A stretch of DNA of 64,000 bases, taken from NCBI GenBank assembly GCA_030654175.1, contig JAURXZ010000030.1:124001-188000 (forward strand), given 5' to 3'. The first letter of the stretch is position 1, and each line of letters starts with the position of its first letter. Both the position numbers and the translations under genes were made by a program. Source of the DNA: Bacteroidia bacterium (GTDB lineage Bacteria; Bacteroidota; Bacteroidia; 2-12-FULL-35-15). The notes below the pieces were generated by a model that worked only from the letters and a program-made list of their open reading frames with translations, searched no databases and was not told the DNA's origin. Shown here piece by piece: positions 9,372-18,203 of the stretch.

Positions 9372-9915
9372 TGAGTTTTTTTGTAATTTGATCTTTCAAT
9401 CGTTGATAATATACTTTCAATTGATTTTCGGGTTTGTCTATATATTTTGCTATTTCTGAATATGCTCTTCCTTCACTGCGCATAAGCAAAAGCATTCGCT
9501 GCCAATCTTCCATTTTCTCGAGTTCTTCATTCAATGCTTTCAATTTTATATTTTCAATAACTTCTGCAACAACCGGCTGTGCTTTGTTTTGTAATTCCAT
9601 ACTATCTATATCAGATACGGGGAAATTTTCTGCCGCCTTTTTTGTATCCCGATAATGATTGCGTAAATAATTAATGAAAATTTTAAAAATAAACGATGCA
9701 AATTTTTCTTCAGTTTCAAACTCATACTTTTTATAGGAGTCGATCACCTTGTATAAGGTTTTATAAATAAGGTCCCATGCTTCATCTTCACCTAAATTCC
9801 ATGTATGAATGGCGTATGAATAAAGTTTTTTCCCATAACGATTATAGGTTTCAGCTATAAATTCGTTTCTACTTAAATTACTTAGTTTATATGTTTCCAG
9901 AACCTTTGTATTCAC
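9358..9915 (-). CDS. RNA polymerase sigma factor, ECF (sigma-70) family
   Basis: A 185-residue ECF sigma factor with a GTG start; no ATG lies nearby in frame. Region 2 spans about residues 20-95 (FIAETYNRYGKKLYSYA, then the region-2.4-like FIFKIFINYLRNHYRDTKK). Region 4 spans about 125-180 (LEKMEDWQRMLLLMRSEGRAYSEIAKYIDKPENQLKVYYQRLKDQI), containing the helix-turn-helix that reads the -35 element. The downstream FGE-like membrane protein overlaps it and is its likely regulator. Two copies of a conserved sequence just upstream may be its own promoters. Confidence 0.92.
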   Translation of the reverse strand: MNTKVLETYKLSNLSRNEFIAETYNRYGKKLYSYAIHTWNLGEDEAWDLIYKTLYKVIDSYKKYEFETEEKFASFIFKIFINYLRNHYRDTKKAAENFPVSDIDSMELQNKAQPVVAEVIENIKLKALNEELEKMEDWQRMLLLMRSEGRAYSEIAKYIDKPENQLKVYYQRLKDQITKKLNEQL

Positions 9916-9945
9916 AATTTTATTTTTTTCTTTAATTGCCCCTTA

Positions 9946-10021
9946 TTAAGTAAAACACAAACTGGTAACAGCGTTATATTTTTAATGGTCGCTTACTTAA
10001 TATAACACAAGTTGGTAACAG
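9946..10021 (-). promoter_or_regulatory. Duplicated ~25-bp element upstream of the ECF sigma gene
   Basis: Two near-identical copies (9946-9971 and 9997-10021) start 50 bp apart. Read on the - strand, each is CTGTTACCA followed by A/G, then a TTGTGTT-rich stretch ending in TTAA. The nearer copy lies 31-56 nt before the GTG start of the sigma gene. This arrangement fits tandem autoregulated ECF promoters or an operator pair. The sequence repeat is seen directly; the function is inferred. Confidence 0.6.
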
Positions 10022-10152
10022 TTATTTTAATAGAAATTAAAATTTAGAGGTAAATTACGGATATTACTGCTTTAAATACCTGAATGAAATTCAAAATACT
10101 TATTTTTGAAACTATCAAACAAACATGTGGCTCTCGCTCACTATTTTAACGA

Positions 10153-10632
10153 ATGGATTTCGAAAATAAACCAAAAAAGAAACTTACGCCTGCTCAGGCA
10201 TTGATCAGAGCGCAACTGGCTTGCGCCTATCAGGAACGTTGCCATCAGGAGATGCGTAATAAACTTTATGAATGGGGACTTTATCCTGATGCCGTAGAAA
10301 ACATCCTTGCAAATTTAATAACAGAAAACTTTTTAAATGAGGAACGATTTGCAAAAGCTTATGCCGGAGGAAAATTCAGAATAAAAAAATGGGGAAGAAT
10401 AAAAATAAAAATAGAATTAAGAAAACGAAAACTCTCTGACTATTGCATTAAAAACGGGATGCTGGAGATCGATGATAAAGACTACATAAAAACATTAAAA
10501 CAAATAATTGAAAAAAAGTCAAAAGAAATTAAAGGGGGAAGCTTACAGGTCCGTAAATACAAAATCGCGCAATATGCAGCTTCACGTGGCTTTGAGCAAG
10601 ATCTAATATGGGATATTATTAAGGAGGAATAG
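10153..10632 (+). CDS. recX: RecX family regulatory protein
   Basis: A 159-residue protein made of RecX-type three-helix repeats: RAQLACAYQERCHQEMRNKLYEWG ... ILANLITENFLNEERFAKAYAGGKFRIKKWGRIKIKIELRKRKLS, then a looser third repeat. RecX binds RecA filaments and modulates recombination and SOS activity in the cytoplasm. There is no recA next to it. The length is typical for the family in Bacteroidota. It is divergent from the sigma factor gene. Confidence 0.9.
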   Translation: MDFENKPKKKLTPAQALIRAQLACAYQERCHQEMRNKLYEWGLYPDAVENILANLITENFLNEERFAKAYAGGKFRIKKWGRIKIKIELRKRKLSDYCIKNGMLEIDDKDYIKTLKQIIEKKSKEIKGGSLQVRKYKIAQYAASRGFEQDLIWDIIKEE

Positions 10633-10646
10633 TTATTAATTCAAAA

Positions 10647-10706
10647 GAGAAAAAAGTCAAAATTTAAAAGAAGAAAACAACGATTTTTTGAATTTTGACC
10701 TTTCTC
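10647..10706. terminator. Possible bidirectional terminator hairpin
   Basis: An imperfect inverted repeat (about 10647-10669 with 10684-10706) pairs GAGAAA...GTCAAAATT with AATTTTGAC...TTTCTC between the convergent recX and 10723 genes. Mismatches and a 14-nt loop make it weaker than the other terminators here. Confidence 0.4.
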
Positions 10707-10722
10707 GTTCTATCTTTTTCAT

Positions 10723-11199
10723 TTATTTCAACAAACCAACTTCCTGCAATATAGGCAATGCCTCTTTTTTATAAAGTACCGGAATAATTTTTCTAACTAC
10801 TTTTCCTTCCGGCCCCTGAAAATAAATCACCAACCGTGGAAAGGAAAATGGGGGCGTTTTGAAATAAACAGATTTTATTCTACTCCGGGTAATGGTGGGA
10901 GTTCTGCTGCTTAGAAAACCTTCTTTAATACGCATGAAGGAAATCAATAAAAGAAAAAGCGCTCCATAATTAATTGGTTCTTTGAAGAAATTTACTCCGT
11001 AATATGTTACAGCTATCGCAGAATAAAAAAACAGAAAAGCAAATAATAAATAGTTCAAAATACTCATTACCCCCCAGCCTTCGCCTAATTCGTGTTCCAA
11101 AGGTATACGTATTACTTCCTTGGTATTGATAATAAAAATAGTATCGTCCGTAATATGGCAATATTCCTGTTTGTTGATCCTAAAATACTTTGTTTGCAT
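10723..11199 (-). CDS. Small membrane protein, unknown function
   Basis: A 158-residue protein. About 40 soluble N-terminal residues (a beta-rich YCHITDDTIFIINTKEVIRIPLE) precede two hydrophobic helices at roughly 45-68 and 78-90. The C-terminal part is soluble, with an ITRSRIKSVYFKTPPFSFPRLVIYFQGPEGKVVRKIIPV stretch resembling PH-like membrane-anchored domains. I cannot name a family. It is a single-gene unit between recX and prfB, convergent with recX. Confidence 0.7.
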   Translation of the reverse strand: MQTKYFRINKQEYCHITDDTIFIINTKEVIRIPLEHELGEGWGVMSILNYLLFAFLFFYSAIAVTYYGVNFFKEPINYGALFLLLISFMRIKEGFLSSRTPTITRSRIKSVYFKTPPFSFPRLVIYFQGPEGKVVRKIIPVLYKKEALPILQEVGLLK

Positions 11200-11372
11200 T
11201 GAATTATTGAATTATTGCTGTGGGGGGCGGTCTTTCTGAATATTTTTCAGATTCTGTGCTAAAACTTGATTTTGAGCCCCTAAACTTAGTTCAGGATGCC
11301 TTCCCCGGTAAAATTGTTACAAAAATACGCTGAATTTCCATCAAAAGCGGCAATAATTTATTAAATTGCACC

Positions 11373-12462
11373 ATGATTACAACTGACCAACTAAAAGACC
11401 TTCGGGAACGCACGAGTGCGTTAAGGGGGCATCTTTGACCTCGATCGTAAATTGCTGGAAATAGCCGAAGAAGAAGAAAAAGCTCTCGCTCCTAATTTTT
11501 GGGATAACCCTAAAAAAGCCGAAGAGCTCCTTAAACTTACCAAAATCAAAAAAGACTGGACGAGATCCTATGCTGCCTTAACAGGGAGTATGGATGACCT
11601 TACCCTCTTATACGAATTTTACAAAGAAGGTGAAGCCACCGAAGATGATGTAGAACAACAGTTTCAAGCCACATCAAAAATGCTGGAAGAAATTGAATTT
11701 AAAAATATGCTCAGTGGAAAAGAGGATGTTTTAAGTTGCGTGATACAAATAAATTCAGGCGCGGGCGGCACAGAAAGCTGCGATTGGGCAGAAATGCTAA
11801 TGCGCATGTATATGATGTGGGGCAGTAAACATGGTTACAAAATAATTGAAACCGACCGAACAGATGGTGATGCTGCAGGAATAAAATCTGTTACATTAGA
11901 ATTTGTAGGCGATTATGCTTTCGGTTATTTAAAAGGGGAAAACGGTGTGCATCGTTTGGTGCGCATTTCTCCGTTTGATGCGAATGCGAAACGTCATACC
12001 TCCTTTGCATCCGTGTATGCATATCCATTAATTGATGATACTATTGAAATAGACGTAAATCCGGGAGATATTGAATTTGATACATTTCGTGCCGGTGGTG
12101 CAGGCGGACAAAACGTAAATAAGGTAGAAACCGCTGTACGATTACATCACAAACCTTCCGGGATCATCATTAAAAATCAGGAATCTCGTTCACAATTACA
12201 GAATAAGGAAAACGCCATCAAACTTTTAAAATCACAATTATTTGAAATTGAATTACGTAAACAGCGTGAAGCAATTGATAAGATTGAAGGAAATAAAAAG
12301 AAAATTGAATGGGGTTCACAGATCCGCAACTATGTTTTTCAACCTTATAAATTGATCAAAGATATTCGTACAGGTTATGAAACTTCAAACGTACAAGCAG
12401 TTATGGATGGAGATCTGGATGGTTTTATTAAAGCATTTTTAATGGAGTATGGGAATAGTTAG
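11373..12462 (+). CDS. prfB: Peptide chain release factor 2, expressed by programmed +1 frameshift
   Basis: The full product (362 residues) needs a +1 shift. Codons 1-21 run from ATG 11373 to CTT 11433-11435, then an in-frame TGA (11436-11438) stops translation; slipping one base enters the long frame at GAC 11437. The site has the classic form: an AGGGGG Shine-Dalgarno-like run, CAT spacer, then CTT TGA C. The protein carries the RF2 anticodon-like tripeptide SPF (199-201) and the catalytic GGQ (244-246) in [24 protein letters not shown]2 releases peptides at UGA and UAA, so low RF2 favours the shift and raises its own synthesis. The gene is complete only when joined across the shift. Confidence 0.96.
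11424..11439 (+). promoter_or_regulatory. prfB: prfB autoregulatory frameshift site
   Basis: AGGGGG (11424-11429) lies three bases before CTTTGAC (11433-11439). The spacing and sequence match the well-known RF2 recoding site. The window otherwise shows little Shine-Dalgarno use at start codons, so this internal anti-SD contact stands out. Confidence 0.93.
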
Positions 12463-12473
12463 TTTCTGGTTAT

Positions 12474-12501
12474 TAGTTGGTAGTTGGTAGTTGGTAGTTG
12501 G
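12474..12501 (+). repeat. Short tandem repeat, four copies of TAGTTGG
   Basis: Four perfect head-to-tail 7-bp units (12474, 12481, 12488, 12495) sit in the 108-nt gap between prfB and the ArsC-like gene. No function is evident. Such repeats can change copy number by slippage. Confidence 0.85.
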
Positions 12502-12570
12502 TAAGGCAATCATTAAAAGGCTTTTTGCAAGAAGCAACTCTTATAATTAAATTATTTATTTTCTAAAAAA

Positions 12571-12915
12571 ATGTTCAAAATATATCATAATACAAGATGC
12601 TCTAAGAGCCGCGAAGCATGCAGCATTTTACAAGATAAAGGTGTGGAATTTGAAACTATAGAATATTTAAAAACACCTCCAACACAAAAAGAGATCAAAG
12701 GACTTTTGAAAATGCTGGGTATGAAGGCTCAGGATATTATCCGTAAAGGAGAACCGTTATTTAAAGAAAAGTTTGCCGATAAAAAACTATCAGAAAGTGA
12801 ATGGATAAAAGCACTTGCCGAAAACCCTATTTTAATTGAACGTCCAATTATTGTTAAAGGCAACAAAGCAATTATTGGAAGGCCTCCCGAAAAAGTACTG
12901 GAATTAATAAAATAA
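12571..12915 (+). CDS. ArsC/Spx/YfgD family protein (arsenate reductase-like)
   Basis: A 114-residue thioredoxin-fold protein. The active-site Cys10 lies in YHNTRCSKSREA, as in glutaredoxin-linked arsenate reductases. The family pattern continues with EYLKTPPTQKEIKGLLKMLGM, the NPILIERPIIVKG cis-Pro strand and GRPPEKV at the end. Members reduce arsenate with glutathione/glutaredoxin or act as YfgD-like oxidoreductases. No other ars gene is nearby, so a resistance role is not supported. It is complete and convergent with the repeat protein gene downstream. Confidence 0.85.
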   Translation: MFKIYHNTRCSKSREACSILQDKGVEFETIEYLKTPPTQKEIKGLLKMLGMKAQDIIRKGEPLFKEKFADKKLSESEWIKALAENPILIERPIIVKGNKAIIGRPPEKVLELIK

Positions 12916-12949
12916 AATTATCGTTATTAACAAAACTAATTAAATAAGA

Positions 12950-14689
12950 TTAATTCTGTCTAACCCCATATTTATAAGTGGTTTCCATTAATATTTTGCC
13001 ATTCATATCATAATAGATCCAGTTGCCATGCGGCTTACTTTCTACACGACTGCCTTTTTTATCTCTAACTAATTTATAAGAAGTGTGGCCTTTCAATTTA
13101 GCATTTTCATACCAGGAACTACACTTTCCACTTAATTTCCCTTCTGTAAAAGTTTGCTCCATGGATTTTACACCTGTTGGATAATAATTTACCCAATGGC
13201 CATCAGGCCTTTCGTCTTTGTAATTCCCTTCACTATCCATAATACCTTGAGGAGTCCAGAATATCCAGTGTCCATTTTTTTTGCCAGCTTTATAGCTTCC
13301 TTCTTCTTTCGTTTTTCCTGAATCAAAATAATATTTCCATTTACCATTTTTTAAACCATCTTTATAAAAACCTTCGTAGTTAGGTTTCTCGTTCGGAAAC
13401 AACCCTTTCCAACTACCATCCATTTTTCCGGCTTTAAAATTTCCTACATCTTTAGTTAAACCATTATCGTACCAAGACATCCAGGTCCCTTCTTCTTTTC
13501 CGGCACTGTATTTACCTTCCTGAAGTTTTTGACCATTCTCAAACCATACGGTCCAGATCGCTTCTTTTTTATTTAATTTAAAATTACCTTCCTTCCATTT
13601 TGATCCATCCTTATACCAATAAGTCCACAGGCTGTCCAACAAATCGTTTTTATAATAGCCTTCCGACTCCTTTATGCCGGTATCAAACCAATTCATCCAC
13701 TTTTCATTACGAAGATCGTTAACCAACAAACCCTCCATTTCAACTTTACCTTCTTCATTAAACCACTTCCAATAGCCTGTTTTTTTATCATTAACATAAG
13801 GCCCCTGACTCTTTATCGTTCCGCTTTTAAACCAGTTTGTACAAATTCCATTTTTCTTTCCCTGCTTGTAAGTGACCACATAATCTTTTTCACCAGTGGT
13901 AGTATAATACACCCATTCTCCATCCATACGGCCATCTTTATAATCGCCTTCTGCTTTCTTTTTGCCGTTATCGTAAACTATAGTGACTTTGCCGCTACCA
14001 TTTTTAATGATCTGTTCATCAGCTTCCGACCAAAGGTTAATAAAAAGTACCTCCTCATTTTCATACATTAATTCCTGTTGAGGTTTCCCCGTTTTAAACC
14101 ATTCTTTCCATAGCCCCACTTGTCTCCCGTTTTTATAAAAACCTTCTTTTTGTTTTTTTCCATCGGCATACCATCCAGTATAATTTCCTTCGGCAACATT
14201 ATTTTTAAACCCGCCTTCACTTTCTTTTTGTCCGCTTCCGTAGTAATAAATCCAGGATCCTTCCTTCTTTCCGGTCAAATAATTTTCAACACTTTTTAAT
14301 GTCCCATTTTCGTACCATCCTGTCCATACGCTATCGGGTTTATCATCTTTAAAAAAAGTGTATTGCGCTTTGTTTCCATTACTATACCAGTATTTAAAAG
14401 CACCATTCTTTTTCCCTTTACTATAATTTTCTTCGGTCTTATTTTTTTTATCGGCATAATAAGAAACAAATTTTCCATTTTCTTTTCCTTCAAGAAAACT
14501 GCCTTCTTTAGCAACCTCAGCATTTAAATACCATGCAGTATATTTACCATGCTGCATCCCATCTTTCATTTGCTGCTCACTTTTCTTTTTTGTTTGAGCA
14601 GCATCCCAATATTCTGTTACCAACTGCGCAAATGTGCTTCCGGTAATTAAAATGAACGACAGAAGAAACAAACTTTTTTTAATTTTCAT
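12950..14689 (-). CDS. Secreted YwqK/MORN-type repeat protein
   Basis: A 579-residue protein with a signal peptide (MKIKKSLFLLSFILITGSTFA). The rest is a tandem array of roughly two dozen ~23-residue repeats of the form G.W..WY.NG....EG.YK.GK..G, the MORN_2/YwqK pattern. Such repeats form flat beta arrays and are often labelled 'toxin-antitoxin YwqK antitoxin', a name with no support here. It is exported, with no T9SS C-terminal signal visible, so periplasmic or outer-membrane-associated. A smaller relative lies at 31930. It is a single gene with a non-coding upstream region. Confidence 0.85.
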   Translation of the reverse strand: MKIKKSLFLLSFILITGSTFAQLVTEYWDAAQTKKKSEQQMKDGMQHGKYTAWYLNAEVAKEGSFLEGKENGKFVSYYADKKNKTEENYSKGKKNGAFKYWYSNGNKAQYTFFKDDKPDSVWTGWYENGTLKSVENYLTGKKEGSWIYYYGSGQKESEGGFKNNVAEGNYTGWYADGKKQKEGFYKNGRQVGLWKEWFKTGKPQQELMYENEEVLFINLWSEADEQIIKNGSGKVTIVYDNGKKKAEGDYKDGRMDGEWVYYTTTGEKDYVVTYKQGKKNGICTNWFKSGTIKSQGPYVNDKKTGYWKWFNEEGKVEMEGLLVNDLRNEKWMNWFDTGIKESEGYYKNDLLDSLWTYWYKDGSKWKEGNFKLNKKEAIWTVWFENGQKLQEGKYSAGKEEGTWMSWYDNGLTKDVGNFKAGKMDGSWKGLFPNEKPNYEGFYKDGLKNGKWKYYFDSGKTKEEGSYKAGKKNGHWIFWTPQGIMDSEGNYKDERPDGHWVNYYPTGVKSMEQTFTEGKLSGKCSSWYENAKLKGHTSYKLVRDKKGSRVESKPHGNWIYYDMNGKILMETTYKYGVRQN

Positions 14690-15099
14690 GCTAAATTATT
14701 ATTTATAAACTGTATTATAAAACGGAAATATGACTATAATATTGAACTCTCACACGATAAAAAAATAAATGGAACAAAATGTTCAATACCCAATGAATGG
14801 TTAGTTACAAACACAAAAGTACAAAAAACATTAAATAAAAATTGAAATATATAATGGAGGGAAAATGCGAATAAAGCGAATTTGAGTCTCTTTAAATTTT
14901 ACTATAATTGAATACTCCATCATATAAAGGCTTAGCACATATTTCGATGGTTCGACAAACGCTCACCACAAGCTTACTCAATATGACCATGCACGGGGGG
15001 GTAATCTGCACTAACAGTAGTAGAAGTACCGAAAAAACAGCCAACAGAAGAAAAAGAAATCATTGGAGAATGAACAAAATATTTAAAAATAAAATCTTT
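14690..15099. other. Intergenic region, mostly non-coding, possible gene relic
   Basis: 410 bases between two - strand genes. The left part presumably holds the promoter of the repeat-protein gene. There is a seven-G run at 14995-15001. Next to it, 15011-15073 on the + strand is an open stretch that reads like a natural acidic/lysine-rich C-terminus (TVVEVPKKQPTEEKEIIGE, then TGA) but has no start. Nothing else is recognisable. Confidence 0.5.
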
Positions 15100-16158
15100 T
15101 TATTTTATTCCCATCAAATCAAATAACCAAAACAATAAAGCCCCCAATAATCCACTAATAGGAATAGTTAAGATCCAGGCCCAAAGTAAGCTAATTGTAA
15201 TCCCCCATTTAACAGCTGATACACGTTTTGTAATACCAACGCCAATAATAGAACCGGTTATTGTATGCGTTGTACTTACGGGAATACCCATTTTTTCAGT
15301 CATAAAAAGTGTAAGTGCACCTGCTGTTTCCGCACTCACCCCTTCAAGTGGAGTTACTTTAGTGATTTTAGTACCCATAGTTTTAATAATTTTCCAACCA
15401 CCCATCATCGTACCGCAACCAATTGCCGTATAACATGCTATTGGTATCCAACCCGGAATATGATGTATCGACATTTTACCTTTTGCATTTACAATTTGTT
15501 CAACGTTAGCCCATTCGGGTATTGGCAATCCTTGTGCTTTTAATTGTGCCATATATACCATTAATGCAGCGGCCATAATACCCATTACTTTTTGAGCATC
15601 GTTACCGCCATGCCCTATACTGAATAGACCAGATGAAACGAGTTGTAAACGTTTAAACCAACGTGTAGCTCTTGCGGGGTGGGCCTTTTTGCTAATGTTT
15701 ACAATAATAACAGTAATGATTGACGACATTATCATACCAATAATTGGTGCAAGAAAAATAAATGCAAATGTGATAAGGATCTTTTCCTGATTCACAACTC
15801 CAAAACCGGCATGGGCAACAGCTGCTCCGGCAAACCCACCGATCAACGTATGCGATGAACTGGAAGGGATACCAAACCACCAGGTTAATAAATTCCAGGA
15901 AATGGCGGCAATCAGACCGGCAGCAACAACTGCAAAATTAATTGCATCAGTATGTACTATTTTTGCAACCGTATCTGCTACTTTCAAATCAAATATCCAG
16001 AATGCAACAACATTAAAAAATGCAGCCCAAATAACGGCCTGTAAGGGACTAAGAACCTTTGTGGAAACAATTGTTGCTATTGAATTTGCTGCATCATGAA
16101 AGCCATTAATAAGGTCAAAAATAATAGCCAGTATTATTATAATGATTAATATAGTCAT
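15100..16158 (-). CDS. PiT family inorganic phosphate transporter
   Basis: A 352-residue, about ten-helix inner-membrane transporter. Both PHO4/PiT signatures are present: DLINGFHDAANSIATIV near the N-terminus and GIPVSTTHTITGSIIGVG in the second half, plus an internal SSSHTLIGGFAG repeat and GHGGNDAQK. PiT proteins take up metal-phosphate by symport at low affinity. The gene follows a DUF47 gene in the same direction, the usual partner pairing, and lies in a large phosphate uptake cluster. The length is at the short end of the range but appears complete. Confidence 0.93.
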   Translation of the reverse strand: MTILIIIIILAIIFDLINGFHDAANSIATIVSTKVLSPLQAVIWAAFFNVVAFWIFDLKVADTVAKIVHTDAINFAVVAAGLIAAISWNLLTWWFGIPSSSSHTLIGGFAGAAVAHAGFGVVNQEKILITFAFIFLAPIIGMIMSSIITVIIVNISKKAHPARATRWFKRLQLVSSGLFSIGHGGNDAQKVMGIMAAALMVYMAQLKAQGLPIPEWANVEQIVNAKGKMSIHHIPGWIPIACYTAIGCGTMMGGWKIIKTMGTKITKVTPLEGVSAETAGALTLFMTEKMGIPVSTTHTITGSIIGVGITKRVSAVKWGITISLLWAWILTIPISGLLGALLFWLFDLMGIK

Positions 16159-16269
16159 TTTTTATTTAGTGATTTAGAGATATAGTGAATTGAGGATTCA
16201 GTTAATTTGAGATTAGAGATTTGCTTAACTCTCCAATTCCCAAAATTTTCAATTCTCCAATTTATTTTT

Positions 16270-16914
16270 TTATGCATTCTTCACCAAAATAGATTCAAGA
16301 ACATTTGCAGCATCTTCACACATATCAGTAGCAGTTTCCAATGCCAAAAGAACTTCTTTCATTTTTATGATCTCAATAGCATTTTTTTCCTCTTCAAATA
16401 ATTTAGCAATCGCCATATCAAAAATATCATCAGCATGATTTTCGATGCTATTAATACGAACACAGGCTTCTTTGATCTTATTAATATTTTTCATGTTCTT
16501 TAATTCACACACAGCATTATGCAGCTCCTCTGAACATTTTTCAATCAATTCGGCAAGCTTAATAATAGCGGGAGTCATTGTTTCCACCTTATAGAGCTCA
16601 ATGCGTTTTGAAGAACCATGAACATAATCAGCAATATCATCAATTGCTGAAATCAAAGAGTGAATATCTTCTCTATCATAAGGTGTAATAAAATTCGCGC
16701 TTAATTCGTGAAAGGTTTCGTGAGTGATACTATCGCCAACATGCTCCAAACGCTCTATTTCTCGGATCAATTCCTTTCTTCTGTCTAAGGAAGTAGTAGT
16801 TACCATTTCAACTAATGCTTTTGAAATATCAATTAGATTAGCGGTTGCTTTTTCAAAAAGCACAAAAAATATTTTATCTTTTGGTTGAAAAAAATGAAAG
16901 ATGTTAAAGCCCAT
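16270..16914 (-). CDS. DUF47 (PhoU-like) accessory protein of PiT transporter
   Basis: I choose ATG at 16914 (214 residues) because DUF47 proteins start with the pattern MGFNIFHFFQPKDKIFFVLFEKA; an upstream in-frame ATG at 16962 adds 16 poorly conserved residues. All-helical, PhoU-like: ERLEHVGDSITHETFHEL and a later NSIENHADDIFDMAIAKLF carry the E..(A/G)D metal-binding pattern typical of PhoU folds. DUF47 proteins pair with PiT transporters and tune their activity. The gene lies 111 nt upstream of the PiT gene in transcription order. Confidence 0.9.
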   Translation of the reverse strand: MGFNIFHFFQPKDKIFFVLFEKATANLIDISKALVEMVTTTSLDRRKELIREIERLEHVGDSITHETFHELSANFITPYDREDIHSLISAIDDIADYVHGSSKRIELYKVETMTPAIIKLAELIEKCSEELHNAVCELKNMKNINKIKEACVRINSIENHADDIFDMAIAKLFEEEKNAIEIIKMKEVLLALETATDMCEDAANVLESILVKNA

Positions 16915-17457
16915 TTTATGTCGTTTTTTATGTGTAACTATTTTCGGATTTAAATGTATCAAAAAAACACAATCACGAAATGATTTTTCTATTATTAAAA
17001 ACGTATTAATTCCACTTTTTTAATGCCCATTTTGATTAATTTTCGTATATGATTGAATATTTATATTAAAGCACTTGCAGCAAAGAATTGTTGAAATATA
17101 CTGCTTGCTCCTTCCTATCTGGTAAGATTTCATTTCATGGGAAGGCAAATTATTGCAATCAAGATGGTGAATTAAGCACCAACGACAGCCTCAATCCCGC
17201 TTTCTTAAACCTAAAAAAGGCACCCTCAATAATCGAAAAAAGTAATAATGGCGAAAAGATCCTTGAAAAAATTGATTAAACAGGAAACATTCAGAAAAAG
17301 AAGAGAATGGGAGAAATCCACTTTAATACCAAAAGAAATATGTTTTATAGTTACAATCTCCATTGGATAATTGCAGCATAGAAAAATCATAATTCAGATA
17401 AAAATCAAAATGAAATATTTTTTAATCACATTAAAGCAATCAAAAAAAGAAAGAAAT
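16915..17457. other. Intergenic region without a convincing gene
   Basis: 543 bases between phoU and the DUF47 gene. Two short + strand open frames (17088-17279 and an overlapping ATG frame 17248-17370, encoding a basic 40-mer) lack homology that I can recognise and overlap in different frames. The DUF47-PiT promoter should lie at the left end. No terminator or repeat is obvious. Confidence 0.5.
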
Positions 17458-18135
17458 TTATTTTTTATTTTTTTCAACAATGGAGCGGTGTTTCAACACT
17501 TTCGCTTCAATATAAAAAATAATTTCTTCCGCTACATTTTTCGCCTGATCACCCACACGCTCTAACTTACGTATGATAGATAATAAATACAATGCCGATT
17601 CTATACATTCAGGATGATTACGAATATAATCAGCAATTACAGCATTCGCTTTGATGTTGATATCATCCAATAATTCATCCTGTTGAAAAACTTTTCTTGC
17701 TATAGCAGTATTTTCCTGGTCAAAAGCCTGCAAAGTTTCATTCATCATATTGATAGCGGCTTCGTACATTTCAACAGCACGTGTAAGCTCTAAAAGTTGC
17801 TTATCAAAATTATGGTCAACATTAATTACAAATTTGGCAATACCTTCGGCTATATCTCCTGTACGTTCCAGGTTATTATTTATTTTTAAAACTGCTAAAA
17901 CAAAGCGCAGATCCACTGCAACCGGGTTGAACAAAGCAAAAATGTTTTCGCAGTCGCGGTCGAGCTTTAACTCATAGGCGTTCACACGCCTTTCGCTCAA
18001 AATTACCTCACGGGCCAGATCTTTATCAAGGTTTAATAATGATTCTTTGCCTTTATTCAATTGTAAATTCACAAGCGTCCACATTTTAATGGTTTCTGCT
18101 TTTAATTGCTGTAGTTCAATATCTAAATGGCTCAT
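17458..18135 (-). CDS. phoU: Phosphate signalling complex protein PhoU
   Basis: A 225-residue all-helical protein with two PhoU three-helix repeats. Metal-binding patterns are at ERTGDIAEGIAKF (first repeat) and ERVGDQAKNVAEEIIF (second repeat). PhoU links the Pst transporter to the histidine kinase and represses the Pho response when phosphate is plentiful. It is the last gene of the pstSCAB-phoU run, 68 nt after pstB, as in many bacteria. Confidence 0.95.
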   Translation of the reverse strand: MSHLDIELQQLKAETIKMWTLVNLQLNKGKESLLNLDKDLAREVILSERRVNAYELKLDRDCENIFALFNPVAVDLRFVLAVLKINNNLERTGDIAEGIAKFVINVDHNFDKQLLELTRAVEMYEAAINMMNETLQAFDQENTAIARKVFQQDELLDDINIKANAVIADYIRNHPECIESALYLLSIIRKLERVGDQAKNVAEEIIFYIEAKVLKHRSIVEKNKK

Positions 18136-18203
18136 ATAAGTTGAAAGTCAAAAGTTAAAAAGTTAAAAGTTTTAATTATCACAGATTAGAAATCCGAATG
18201 AGT

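Noticed and set aside
9946-10021. ECF upstream repeats as members of the seven-copy promoter family
   Set aside because: They share only a GTAACA-type core; GTGAAT, the 21-bp period and the TTTG at fixed distance are absent.
11211-11335. A 30-40 codon open stretch before prfB
   Set aside because: It has no usable start and no pattern I can name; too short to support a gene or relic.
12571-12915. ArsC-like gene as an arsenic resistance locus
   Set aside because: No arsenite efflux or ArsR gene is present; the family also contains general oxidoreductases.
12950-14689. YwqK-type repeats as an antitoxin
   Set aside because: The protein has a signal peptide and is exported; there is no adjacent toxin gene. 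The label arises from a Bacillus annotation.
14908-15126. 72-codon + strand frame
   Set aside because: Runs into the end of the PiT gene on the other strand, has odd composition and no homologue that I recognise; only a different frame at its end looks coding-like.
17088-17279. 63-codon + strand frame between phoU and DUF47
   Set aside because: No promoter, no recognisable sequence, and it overlaps another short frame; composition looks non-coding.
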